From Haloarcula pelagica (GTDB taxonomy: Archaea > Halobacteriota > Halobacteria > Halobacteriales > Haloarculaceae): DNA of 64,000 bases. The notes beneath the pieces are model-generated. The model saw only the letters and a list, made by a program, of their open reading frames with translations. It ran no database searches and was not told the origin of the DNA. Below, piece after piece: positions 25,188 through 33,250 of this stretch; positions within the stretch are counted from its first letter, which is position 1, and each line of letters starts with the position of its first letter. The DNA lies in NCBI RefSeq assembly GCF_030127105.1, contig NZ_CP126161.1, positions 3,162,001-3,226,000 of the forward strand, given 5' to 3'. The translations under genes were made by a program, and so were the position numbers.

Positions 25188-25870
25188 GCACACAGACCTC
25201 CGATCTCGGCCGATACATCCCGGAGCCCCGATCGCTCGCACTGGTGGCGATCGTGTTGAACGCCGAGTTGCTGCTGGTCTTCCTCTATCTCGTGTTGATC
25301 GACGGCCCGGCGACCGACCCGCTGTTGCTCGGGTTCCCCTTCGTCTGGCTCAACGTCGCCGCCCTGGTCTTCCTGAAGGTCCGGCCCGCGCCGGCGTCCT
25401 CCCGTCGTCGAGCGGCCGGAGCCGCCGTCGCCGTCGGTTACGCCCTCCTGCTCGCGTACGTCGGCGGCGTCTTCGGGCTGGGCGGTCAGGGCACGGGGCT
25501 CCGGACCGTGCTGGCGGCACCGCCGGGCTTCTCACCGACGCTGATCTACAGCGGTGCGACGCTGGGGGTCGTCCTGATCCCCTGGAAGGTCGCGGGCTAC
25601 CTCGCGCTGTCGTATCTCGTGTACGTCACAGTCGTCGACGCCAGCGGCGGCGTCGCCGGTGGCGTCCTCGGGCTGTTCTCCTGTGTGAGCTGTGTCCTGC
25701 CGATCGTCGCGTCCGTGGTCGGCGGCGTCGCCGGGGTCGGCGCCACGCTCTACCAGGCCGCGCTCTTGCAGTCCTACGGCGTCTCGACGGTGGTTTTCGT
25801 CACCTCCGTCGGCCTCCTGTACGCGGTCCACCGGTTCGACATCTCCGTCGTCGGCTGGCTCCGCGGGTAA
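25184..25870 (+). CDS. Membrane protein of the heme A operon
   Basis: 228 residues, about six membrane helices (ALVAIVLNAELLLVFLYLVL, FVWLNVAALVFLKV, VGYALLLAYVGGVFGLGG, LALSYLVYVTVV and others). A CVSC pair sits in GLFSCVSCVLPIVASV, and GGVAGVGATLYQA follows. I do not recognise the family. Translational coupling to ctaB (ATGA overlap) and the CVSC pair suggest a role in oxidase assembly, perhaps copper or heme handling; this is inference from context only. Confidence 0.72.
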   Translation: MSTQTSDLGRYIPEPRSLALVAIVLNAELLLVFLYLVLIDGPATDPLLLGFPFVWLNVAALVFLKVRPAPASSRRRAAGAAVAVGYALLLAYVGGVFGLGGQGTGLRTVLAAPPGFSPTLIYSGATLGVVLIPWKVAGYLALSYLVYVTVVDASGGVAGGVLGLFSCVSCVLPIVASVVGGVAGVGATLYQAALLQSYGVSTVVFVTSVGLLYAVHRFDISVVGWLRG

Positions 25871-25890
25871 CTACCGGTCGAAAGGACCGA

Positions 25891-25900
25891 GAATATATAC
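25891..25900 (+). promoter_or_regulatory. TATA box for leaderless ctaA
   Basis: GAATATATAC centred about 26 bp before ATG 25922. It gives the half-ctaA gene its own promoter, separate from the ctaB unit. Confidence 0.65.
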
Positions 25901-25921
25901 CTACGGCCCAGACACACGGGT

Positions 25922-26413
25922 ATGACCACCCGTTTCCGGCGACTGGTGGCGGCGACGACCGGACTCACGTTCGCGCTCATCCTGCTTGGCGTGTACACGG
26001 GCGCCGTCGGCGCAGGGCTGACCTGTGCCGGCCGCTGGCCGTTCTGTGACGGCTGGCTGGGGCTGTTCCCGGCGAACTGGATGAGCTTCATCGAGTGGTT
26101 CCACCGCTTCGTGGCGATGATAACCGGCTTCGCCATCCTGGGGTCGACCGTCGCCGCGTGGCGTGGCGACTACACGCGACGGATCAGGTACGCGACCGGC
26201 GTCGCACTGGCCGTGTTGCCCGTTCAGGTGTTGCTCGGGGCGAACACCATCTTCAACTTCGGCGCGGTCGCACAGGTCCTCCACCACGCCGCGGCGCTGG
26301 CGATCCTCGTGGCACTCGTCGCCGCGACCGCCTGGGCCTACGTCGAACCACCCGAAGGCGGTCTCGCCGCCGAACACCAGTCCGAGACTGCACCGTCTCA
26401 CGCGGACGACTGA
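25922..26413 (+). CDS. ctaA: Half-size heme A synthase (CtaA/COX15 family)
   Basis: 163 residues with four membrane helices, half the length of bacterial CtaA. Features of the N-half: GAGLTCAGRWPFCDGW (loop Cys pair), EWFHRFVAMITG (heme-ligating His) and VLHHAAALAILVAL (second His). Heme A synthase oxidises the C8 methyl of heme O. Half-length CtaA homologues are known in some archaea and probably act as dimers. Here a second half-module is fused to CtaB just upstream, so homo- or hetero-pairing is possible. It has its own TATA box. Confidence 0.85.
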   Translation: MTTRFRRLVAATTGLTFALILLGVYTGAVGAGLTCAGRWPFCDGWLGLFPANWMSFIEWFHRFVAMITGFAILGSTVAAWRGDYTRRIRYATGVALAVLPVQVLLGANTIFNFGAVAQVLHHAAALAILVALVAATAWAYVEPPEGGLAAEHQSETAPSHADD

Positions 26414-26455
26414 CCGATCCGGCGGCTAGTCGAGGGGTACGTCTTCGGCCGAGCC

Positions 26456-26486
26456 GTTAACAACACCAGTATTGGTCGTTCGTAAC
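26456..26486. promoter_or_regulatory. Imperfect dyad upstream of amino-acid ABC operon
   Basis: GTTAACAACACCA (26456-26468), GTAT, then TGGTCGTTCGTAAC (26473-26486). The arms share GTTA, AAC and ACCA with one indel and two mismatches. It lies 31-62 bp before the binding-protein ATG and overlaps the expected BRE/TATA position, so it is a candidate operator. Confidence 0.45.
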
Positions 26487-26517
26487 ACTAATCCCCGTCT
26501 GTACTGTGTACCCAGGT

Positions 26518-27303
26518 ATGTCAGACGACGGGCTCTCACGACGGCAGTACATCGCGACGGTCGGCGGCTCGGCGGTCGCGCTCAGTGTCACCGGCTGTAT
26601 GGGCAACGGCGGCAGCGGCGGCGGCCAGACGATCACGGCCGGAACGGCCCCCGGGTTCCCGCCGTTCGAGATGAAAGAGGGCGGCGAACTCGTCGGGTTC
26701 GATGTCGACCTCCTCGAAGCGGTCGTCGCCGAGACGGAGTATTCCTTCGAGGGCTGGGAGGAGTTCGAGTTCGACTCGCTGATCCCGGCGCTCAACAACA
26801 ACAACATCGATGTCATCGCCGCGGCGATGACGATCACGGACGACCGCGACGAGACGATCGACTTCAGCGATCCGTACTACAGCGCCGACCAATCGATCAT
26901 CGTCCGTGCGGACGGTGACTTCTCGCCGGGCAGCCTTGACGACCTCAGTGACCGCCCGGTCGGCGCACAGAAGGGGACGACCGGCGAGAGCGTCGTCAAC
27001 GACGAACTCGTCGGCTCGCGGATCAGCGAAGGGCAGTACAACGCCTACGACAACTACGTGCTGGCGGTTCAGGACCTGGAGAACGGCAACATCGACGCCG
27101 TGGTGCTGGACCAGCCCGTCGCGGAGACGTTCGCCGCGAACCGGCCCGTCTCGGTCGCGTTCGTCTACGAGACCGGCGAGCGCTACGGCTTCGGCATCCG
27201 GCAGGGCGACAGCGACCGCCAGTCGGCGCTCAACAGCGGGCTATCGACGGTCCGGGAGAACGGCACCTACCAGGACCTGACCCAGACCTGGTTCGGCGAG
27301 TAA
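26518..27303 (+). CDS. Polar amino-acid ABC transporter solute-binding lipoprotein
   Basis: 261 residues. Twin-arginine lipoprotein signal SRRQYIATVGGSAVALSVTGC (RR, lipobox VTGC). A Gly-rich spacer then a family-3 periplasmic binding fold: AGTAPGFPPFEMKEGGELVG, GFDVDLLEAVV, FDSLIPALNNNNIDVIAAAM, RDETIDFSDPYY, VGAQKGTTGES and NGNIDAVVLDQPVA. Such proteins bind amino acids (His, Gln, Glu, cystine); the ligand cannot be fixed here. First gene of a four-gene operon with two permeases and an ATPase. I start at ATG 26518; an in-frame upstream GTG (26506) is less likely. Confidence 0.9.
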   Translation: MSDDGLSRRQYIATVGGSAVALSVTGCMGNGGSGGGQTITAGTAPGFPPFEMKEGGELVGFDVDLLEAVVAETEYSFEGWEEFEFDSLIPALNNNNIDVIAAAMTITDDRDETIDFSDPYYSADQSIIVRADGDFSPGSLDDLSDRPVGAQKGTTGESVVNDELVGSRISEGQYNAYDNYVLAVQDLENGNIDAVVLDQPVAETFAANRPVSVAFVYETGERYGFGIRQGDSDRQSALNSGLSTVRENGTYQDLTQTWFGE

Positions 27304-27307
27304 GCGG

Positions 27308-27982
27308 ATGCTCCAGGCGACCGACTGGGCGTTCGTCTTCGGGAACCTCGACTACCTGCTGGCCGGGGCCGTAGTCACCGTCGGCCTGACGCTGACGAGC
27401 CTGGTGCTCGGATTCCTGGTGGGCTTCCCGGCAGGGGCGATCGAGGTGTACGGGAATCGCCTCCCCAAGCGGGCGGTAGCGACGGCCGGCGTGATCCTCA
27501 GGGGGACTCCGATCGTCGTCATCATGCTCGTGCTCTTTTTCGTCGTCTCGATCTCCCAGTCGGCGTTCATCACCGCGACCGTGGGCCTGGGACTGCGGAG
27601 CGCGGCCTACCAGTCACAGATCTTCCGGGGGGCGCTCCAGAGCGTCGACGAGGGCCAGATGGAGGCCGCGCGCTCGATCGGGATGAGCCGGCTGGAGGCG
27701 ATCCGTCACGTCGTGGTGCCACAGGCGCTCCGGCGCAGCATGCCGGGCTTCCAGAACGAGTTCACCATCGTGTTGAAAGACACCTCCATCGCCTTCGCGA
27801 TCGGGCTTGCCGAGCTGTTGACCCGGGGCTACGATCTGTTCACCCAGTCCGGCCGGTCGACGGCCGTTCTGGAGGTGTTCCTGGTCATCAGCGCGATCTA
27901 CTTCGTGTTGACTTTCGGGACGAACCGAGCGCTCGACCGACTGAGCGAGTACTACGCGATTCCGACGGGTGAGAACGCATGA
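27308..27982 (+). CDS. Polar amino-acid ABC transporter permease
   Basis: 224 residues, five membrane helices. EAA loop [22 protein letters not shown]; the HisM/GlnP pattern [17 protein letters not shown] and [21 protein letters not shown] is complete. Begins 4 bp after the binding-protein stop and ends overlapping the ATPase start (ATGA). Partner permease is encoded after the ATPase at 28722. Confidence 0.9.
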   Translation: MLQATDWAFVFGNLDYLLAGAVVTVGLTLTSLVLGFLVGFPAGAIEVYGNRLPKRAVATAGVILRGTPIVVIMLVLFFVVSISQSAFITATVGLGLRSAAYQSQIFRGALQSVDEGQMEAARSIGMSRLEAIRHVVVPQALRRSMPGFQNEFTIVLKDTSIAFAIGLAELLTRGYDLFTQSGRSTAVLEVFLVISAIYFVLTFGTNRALDRLSEYYAIPTGENA

Positions 27983-28719
27983 GTCTGTTACGAGTCGAGG
28001 ACGTGGACAAGTCCTATGGCGACGAGGAGGTACTGACGGGCGTCAGCTTCGAGATGGCCCGCGGGGATGTCGATGTCCTCATGGGGCCAAGCGGCAGCGG
28101 GAAGTCGACGATGCTGCGCTGTATCAACCGGCTGACGGAGATCGACGACGGCGAGATCTGGCTGGACGACACGCTCGTCACCGGGCCGGACACCGACGTG
28201 AACCAACTCCGCCAGGAGGTCGGGATGGTGTTCCAGGGGTTCAACCTCTTTGCCCATCTCACCGCGCTGGAGAACATCACGCTCGGGCTCAAACGGGTCC
28301 GTGGCATGTCGGCCGGCGAGGCCAGCGAACGCGCGGCAGACCACCTCGCACAGGTCGGTCTGGCCGAACAGGCCGACTCCTACCCCGCCGAACTCTCCGG
28401 CGGGCAACAACAGCGAGTGGGGATCGCTCGCGCGCTCGCGATGGAGCCGAAACTGATGCTGTTCGACGAGCCCACGAGCGCGCTCGACCCGGAACTCGTC
28501 GGCGAAGTGGTCGACGTGATGCGTGACCTGGCCGAGCGTGGGACGACGATGCTCGTCGTGAGCCACGAGATGGGCTTTGCCCGCTCGGCGGCGGACAACA
28601 TCATCTTCCTCGACGACGGGCGCATCGTCGAGTCGGGCAGCCCCGAGCAACTGTTCGAGCGGCCCGAGCACGAACGAACGAAGACCTTCCTGACCGGGCT
28701 GCGGGCGGGCCACGAGTAA
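27979..28719 (+). CDS. Polar amino-acid ABC transporter ATPase
   Basis: 246 residues, GlnQ/HisP type without a C-terminal extension. Walker [12 protein letters not shown]-loop [19 protein letters not shown], signature [17 protein letters not shown], Walker [15 protein letters not shown], switch [15 protein letters not shown]. Sits between two different permease genes, so the operon order is binding protein, permease, ATPase, permease. Translation couples to the upstream permease by a four-base overlap. Confidence 0.93.
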   Translation: MSLLRVEDVDKSYGDEEVLTGVSFEMARGDVDVLMGPSGSGKSTMLRCINRLTEIDDGEIWLDDTLVTGPDTDVNQLRQEVGMVFQGFNLFAHLTALENITLGLKRVRGMSAGEASERAADHLAQVGLAEQADSYPAELSGGQQQRVGIARALAMEPKLMLFDEPTSALDPELVGEVVDVMRDLAERGTTMLVVSHEMGFARSAADNIIFLDDGRIVESGSPEQLFERPEHERTKTFLTGLRAGHE

Positions 28720-28721
28720 CG

Positions 28722-29693
28722 ATGGGCGCCGAACAGTCGGCCGTCGAGGACGTTCGCACGACCGTCGACGTGGACAGACCGTGGGCGCTGGCAGCCGTCG
28801 CCGTCTTCTGGGGCTGGCTCGTCCTCCGCTGGACGAACGACTACCTGCTGCCGGACTCGCTTGCGGTCCCACAGGAGCGGCCGTTCGTCCCCGCCGAGCC
28901 GTTCGCCGCGACTGCAGAGCAGTTGCGCGGGCTGGCGAGCGATCTCGGGCTGTTCGGACTGCCCTTCGATCTCCTGGCCGGTGCCTTCGGTTTCGCGGCC
29001 GGGGCGATCCCGTCGCTGCCGTCGCTGGCCAGGGGCGCGTGGCTCACGATCGTCCTGACCGTGGCCGGGATCGCATTCGGCTTCGTGCTGGCGGTCCCGC
29101 TCTCGGTCGCCCGGGTCTACGGTGGACGAGGGCTGCGCTGGCTCTCGCTGTCGTACACCGAGCTCATCCGCGGGACGCCGCTCCTGGCACAGCTGTTCGT
29201 CCTCTACTTCGGGACGGAGCTGACCGGCGTCGTCCGCGTGATTCCCGGCGTCGGCCAGGGCTTTGTCCCCGGCTCGGCCGTGATCGTCGCCATCCTCGGG
29301 TTCACGCTCAACAGCGCCGCCTACCAGGCCGAGTACATCCGGTCGGCGCTGGAATCGGTCGACACCGGCCAGTTGACTGCGGCCCGGGCGATCGGCCTCT
29401 CGAAGGTCGACGGTATCCGCTACGTCGTTCTCCCGCAGGGGCTTCGCTACGCGATCCCGGGCTGGTCGAACGAACTCGTCTATCTCATCAAGTACTCCTC
29501 GCTGGCGGCGTTTATCACCGTCCGGGAGCTGTTCTTCCGGACCGAGGAGATCGCGAACGCCACCTTCAGGTACACGGAGCTGTTCCTGCTGGCCGCGCTG
29601 TTCTACCTGGCGCTGGTCATCTCGGCGTCGATGCTGATGAACCGCGTCGAGGAGCGGACCGCGGTGCCGGGCATCGGCGGCCGCGGCCGCTGA
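28722..29693 (+). CDS. Polar amino-acid ABC transporter permease with long N-terminal region
   Basis: 323 residues, about 100 more than the 27308 permease. The N-terminal ~125 residues add one or two membrane segments (ALAAVAVFWGWLVLRW; FDLLAGAFGFAAGAIPSLPS) and an external loop. Then the HisQ/GlnP core: ARGAWLTIVLTVAGIAFGFV, LIRGTPLLAQLFVLYFG, NSAAYQAEYIRSALESVDTGQ and the EAA motif AARAIGLSKVDGIRYVVLPQG. Two unequal permeases imply a heterodimeric channel. Begins 2 bp after the ATPase stop; its TGA is directly followed by the convergent rfcL stop. Confidence 0.88.
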   Translation: MGAEQSAVEDVRTTVDVDRPWALAAVAVFWGWLVLRWTNDYLLPDSLAVPQERPFVPAEPFAATAEQLRGLASDLGLFGLPFDLLAGAFGFAAGAIPSLPSLARGAWLTIVLTVAGIAFGFVLAVPLSVARVYGGRGLRWLSLSYTELIRGTPLLAQLFVLYFGTELTGVVRVIPGVGQGFVPGSAVIVAILGFTLNSAAYQAEYIRSALESVDTGQLTAARAIGLSKVDGIRYVVLPQGLRYAIPGWSNELVYLIKYSSLAAFITVRELFFRTEEIANATFRYTELFLLAALFYLALVISASMLMNRVEERTAVPGIGGRGR

Positions 29694-31211
29694 TCACATG
29701 AAATCAGAGAGGCCGGACTGTTGCTCGTCGTCTTCGGCGTCGTCGCTGTCGGGGACGGTGGGGTCGTCGTCCTCGGCCGACTCGCTGTCGCCCTCTCCAC
29801 CGCCGAGTGTCACCTGCTGTTCGGTCGGCTCGGTCCCGTCGTCCCCGCCCTCCGCCGATCCGTCGGCCAGTTCGGCGTCCGTCTCACTGGGACCGCTCGC
29901 TTTCCCGCCCTCGAAGGCGCCGCCGGAGTGCTCGACGGCGGCCTCGGCCTGGCGCTGTTGTGCGTCCTCGACGATCGACTGGACCTTGTTCGTGTCTTTC
30001 CCTGAGCCGGTGATGAACGAGACGTGTTCGGCCTCCATCTCGTAGGTCGCAGCCATCGTGACGGTCAGCTCGCGGTTCTTGCAGTGGTGGGTCATCGACG
30101 CGAGGAAGGGCATGATCTCCCGGCGAGCGGTCCGCATCGAGACGCCGTCGATGGTCGCGATCCGCTGGGCGATGTCGTCGCGAGTCTGTCTGGTCCCTTT
30201 CGAGCGGCCCAGCTTCGACCAGTAACTCGGCGGGCCGTATCGGGTCCAGCCTCCTTTCGTGCCGTCGCGGGCAGCGGCCACGCCGGCGGTCATGTTGTCG
30301 GTCGCGTACCGCCAGAAGGAGTAGTTCTGTGTCGCCCGGACCCGGCCGAGCCAGCGGTCGGCGTTCGAGAGCGCGCCGTAGGCACGGGCCAGTTCCGCGC
30401 CCTCGTAGTCTTTGGGCATGTTGTCCTCGATCCAGTTGATGAGGTCGTCCGGCGTCTCGTCGACATCGTAGCTGGCTTTCAGCGCCGTCTCGGCGTCTGC
30501 CTCCTTGATGACGACATCGAGGTAGTCGAAGATCCCCTCGGTGGTGTCCCGGTCGCCGGTGACGACATCGTCGGCCGTCAGGCGGTCTGTCGTCTCGGCG
30601 ATGGCCTGGAGGTCTTTGACCGCGCCGCGGAGGTCACCGCTGTTCTTCTCGGCGATGGTCTCCAGGGCGTCGCTCTCGTACTCGATGCCTTCCTTGCGAC
30701 AGATATCCCGGAGGACGGGGACGATCGACCGCGGCGAGACATCCCGGAACTCGATCTCCCGGCAGTTGTTGCGCAGCCCGTTTGACATCTCGTAGAACTC
30801 GTTTGCGATCAACACCATCGGCTGGCTGGCCTCCTTGACCAGGCCGGTGATCGCTCGGGCGCCCCCGCGGTCGGCGTTGCCGTGGATGTTGTCGGCCTCG
30901 TCCATGATGACGAGTCGGCGTCCGCCGCCACCAGCGGTCAGCGTCCCGGACTTGGCGGCCTCGCCGGCGACACGCTCGATGACATCCTTGGTACGGGAGT
31001 CGCTGGCGTTGAGTTCGATCGTCGGCCAGTCGAGATCAGCCGCCAGCGCGTGGGCGGCGGAGGTCTTGCCCACGCCGGGTGACCCGTGGAGGATGACCGC
31101 TTCCCGGTGGTCGTCCCAGGTCCGAGCCCACTCCTCGAAGGCGTCTCGGGCCTTGTCGTTGCCCCGGACCTCCGACAGCGTGCTCGGTCGGTGTTTCTCC
31201 GTCCAGTCCAT
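29694..31211 (-). CDS. rfcL: Replication factor C large subunit
   Basis: 505 residues. Clamp loader subunit that opens PCNA at primer ends together with RfcS (not in this window). AAA+ core: Walker A LHGSPGVGKTSAAHAL, Walker B RRLVIMDEADNI, sensor 1 PMVLIANEFYE, sensor 2 NSGDLRGAVKDLQA. The middle collar domain follows (SFWRYATDNMTAG). The C-terminal ~90 residues are a very acidic, disordered tail ending QQSGLSDFM, a PIP-box-like QxxLxxF for PCNA. The tail is typical of haloarchaeal RfcL. Confidence 0.95.
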   Translation of the reverse strand: MDWTEKHRPSTLSEVRGNDKARDAFEEWARTWDDHREAVILHGSPGVGKTSAAHALAADLDWPTIELNASDSRTKDVIERVAGEAAKSGTLTAGGGGRRLVIMDEADNIHGNADRGGARAITGLVKEASQPMVLIANEFYEMSNGLRNNCREIEFRDVSPRSIVPVLRDICRKEGIEYESDALETIAEKNSGDLRGAVKDLQAIAETTDRLTADDVVTGDRDTTEGIFDYLDVVIKEADAETALKASYDVDETPDDLINWIEDNMPKDYEGAELARAYGALSNADRWLGRVRATQNYSFWRYATDNMTAGVAAARDGTKGGWTRYGPPSYWSKLGRSKGTRQTRDDIAQRIATIDGVSMRTARREIMPFLASMTHHCKNRELTVTMAATYEMEAEHVSFITGSGKDTNKVQSIVEDAQQRQAEAAVEHSGGAFEGGKASGPSETDAELADGSAEGGDDGTEPTEQQVTLGGGEGDSESAEDDDPTVPDSDDAEDDEQQSGLSDFM

Positions 31212-31299
31212 TGGGTCGTGGTTGGCCCGACTGGCGTTTAGGGGTTGCGGAGCCGTGTTCCGGTACGCTTTTGTTCGCGTCTATCCACCCTGTGGACCA

Positions 31300-32007
31300 A
31301 TGACAGGCGGAGCGCGAGCCGACCTCGCGGAGAAGATCGCCGGCGAGGTGGCACTGAGCGGCGAGCCGGGCGCGACCCTCCGCAAGTGGCGGACCGACTT
31401 CGCCGTCGCACAGACGGAGCTGGCAGACCACCTCGATGTCTCCCCGTCGGTGGTCTCGGACTACGAGAGCGGGCGGCGGGACAACCCGGGGATCGGGGTC
31501 GTCCGACGGCTCGTGACAGCACTGCTCGACATCGACGAGGCACGCGGCGGCGAGCACATCCGCCAGCACGCCCGGGTGATCTCCGCCGGGTTCGACAGCG
31601 ACGTGGTCCACGACCTCCGGGAGTACACCGCAAACGTCGGGGTCGAGAGCGTCTACGACGCGACGGAGGCGACCGAGTTGGCCCGCGGGAGCACCGACAC
31701 CGTCTCGGGGCACACGGTCATCAACTCGATCGCGGCGATCAGGCGCCTCTCCTCGGACGAGTTCTATCAGCTGTACGGCCAGTCGACGAGCCGGGTGCTC
31801 GTGTTCACGAACGTCACGCGGGGCGAGTCGCCGCTGGTCGCGCTCCGGGTGGTCTCTCCGACCCCGAACGCGGTGCTCCTCCACGGTATCGACGAGGACG
31901 ATGTCTGGGAACACGCGGCCGACCTGGCCCGGATCGACGACTTCTCGCTGGCGGTCACGGACACCGACCTGGAGGAACTGCTGGGCGGTCTCCGGACGCT
32001 GCCCTAA
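31300..32007 (+). CDS. HTH (XRE/Cro type) transcriptional regulator with C-terminal sensor domain
   Basis: 235 residues. A helix-turn-helix of the Cro/CI type at ~25-65: LRKWRTDFAVAQTELADHLDV, SPSVVSDYESGRRDNPG. The remaining ~150 residues form a separate alpha/beta domain (TVSGHTVINSIAAIRRLSSDE, VLVFTNVTRGESPLVALRVV) which I do not recognise but which looks ligand-binding or dimerising. Divergent from rfcL over 88 bp with CTTTTG at ~31268, weak TATA. Target genes unknown. It overlaps the next gene's stop by four bases (convergent). Confidence 0.82.
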   Translation: MTGGARADLAEKIAGEVALSGEPGATLRKWRTDFAVAQTELADHLDVSPSVVSDYESGRRDNPGIGVVRRLVTALLDIDEARGGEHIRQHARVISAGFDSDVVHDLREYTANVGVESVYDATEATELARGSTDTVSGHTVINSIAAIRRLSSDEFYQLYGQSTSRVLVFTNVTRGESPLVALRVVSPTPNAVLLHGIDEDDVWEHAADLARIDDFSLAVTDTDLEELLGGLRTLP

Positions 32008-33146
32008 CAGCCGGGGTAGGCTGTCGACCCGCGGAAGCCGGTCGCGTTCAGGTGGTCCGCCGTGGCCGGTGCGAGCCGTTCCGTCGGTGATCCCGTCGTG
32101 AGCCAGCCCTCGGACGTGTGGTACCCGTTCGGGAGTTCGCCGGCCACCATGTGCAACAGCGCGTGGGTGATCGCGGCCGCCCGGAACGAGACGGACCCGG
32201 TGTACTCAGAGCGGGCGTCGGCGTCGACGACCGCCGCGTACCCCGGCGAGTCGGCCCGAACGACAGTTCGATCGCTGGAGACCGTTCCCAGCGCCACGTA
32301 GCGAGACGTACATCGACGGGGACCGAGGCGGTCACGACTGTACAGGCGCCGGTACTCCGTCCCGTTGGCGCTTGCCGTCGCCCCCGAGATCGGCCCCTGT
32401 TCGGCAGTGAGGTGGAGGGAGATTCCGGTCGATCCGTCGGGGTTCCCGACCGGCATCTCCGCCCAAATCGAGCGGAGTTGCTGCCGTTCCGAGTCACTGA
32501 GCGGTTGTGCCCCGTCGCCGTGGCCGACGACGACGTAGAGGTCCTTTCGCTGTGGGTCCGCTCCGGGCAAGGGCGCCCCCGCGGGCGTCTCGCCGGCCCG
32601 CTCCCAGGCGTCGGGTAGGCCGTCGCCGTCGGTGTCGTTCGGACCCGGCGCCACTGCCTGTGTCGCGGCTACGTCGCCGGCGAACACGCCCGCGCTCGTA
32701 TCGCCCGCGATGTCGTCGGCACCGCTGACGGCTCCGCTCTCGCCGAGGTCGCCGATCGCTCCGGGCAACATCGCCACGCCGAGCAACATCACGCCCATCA
32801 ACAGCATGATCCCGGTCGCCATCTTGACCAGCGGCGAGTCCGGGACGACCGCCCGGTAGAGCCCCAGGAGCGGGCCGCCGCGGGTAAAAAAGAGCGCGAT
32901 GCCCTTGGTGACGACGACCAGGAACAGGAACCCCGCCAGCACGGTCCCAAGGACGGCGCCGACGTAGACGGCAGCGAGGGGCACCTCCCCGGCGCTGATG
33001 GAGCCACTCGGAAGCCCGGGAACCGACGGCCCGCCGTCCGGGGACGCTACAAGCCGCGGTTCGAGGAGAAAGAGTGCTCCACAGACCCCGACGACCGCGC
33101 CCACCAGCGCCGCGGTCGGCTGTGGCCCGAACGACCAACGTTTCAT
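32004..33146 (-). CDS. Membrane protein with calcium-motif external domain and HALLH motif
   Basis: 380 residues. Three membrane segments in the first ~140 residues (ALVGAVVGVCGALFLL, YVGAVLGTVLAGFLFLVVV, MLLMGVMLLGVAML), then an external domain. A thrombospondin-3-like calcium loop NDTDGDGLPDAWE is followed by a Rossmann-like strand DLYVVVGHGD. Then AAAITHALLHMVAGELPNG, where the HALLH triad looks like a degenerate HExxH zinc site: His present, Glu replaced by Ala. Haloarchaeal secreted proteins of this layout often carry HEfGH-like motifs. Probably an inactive or atypical metallopeptidase-like protein; function uncertain. An in-frame upstream start would add nine residues. Confidence 0.65.
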   Translation of the reverse strand: MKRWSFGPQPTAALVGAVVGVCGALFLLEPRLVASPDGGPSVPGLPSGSISAGEVPLAAVYVGAVLGTVLAGFLFLVVVTKGIALFFTRGGPLLGLYRAVVPDSPLVKMATGIMLLMGVMLLGVAMLPGAIGDLGESGAVSGADDIAGDTSAGVFAGDVAATQAVAPGPNDTDGDGLPDAWERAGETPAGAPLPGADPQRKDLYVVVGHGDGAQPLSDSERQQLRSIWAEMPVGNPDGSTGISLHLTAEQGPISGATASANGTEYRRLYSRDRLGPRRCTSRYVALGTVSSDRTVVRADSPGYAAVVDADARSEYTGSVSFRAAAITHALLHMVAGELPNGYHTSEGWLTTGSPTERLAPATADHLNATGFRGSTAYPGC

Positions 33147-33250
33147 GCACAGTTGTGCCACAGTCGCGGACAAAACGGCTTCGATTACTGACCGATTTCT
33201 GTCACAAAGAAGACGGGAGTCCGATCACGTCGCCCCGGCCGAGTCGCCCG

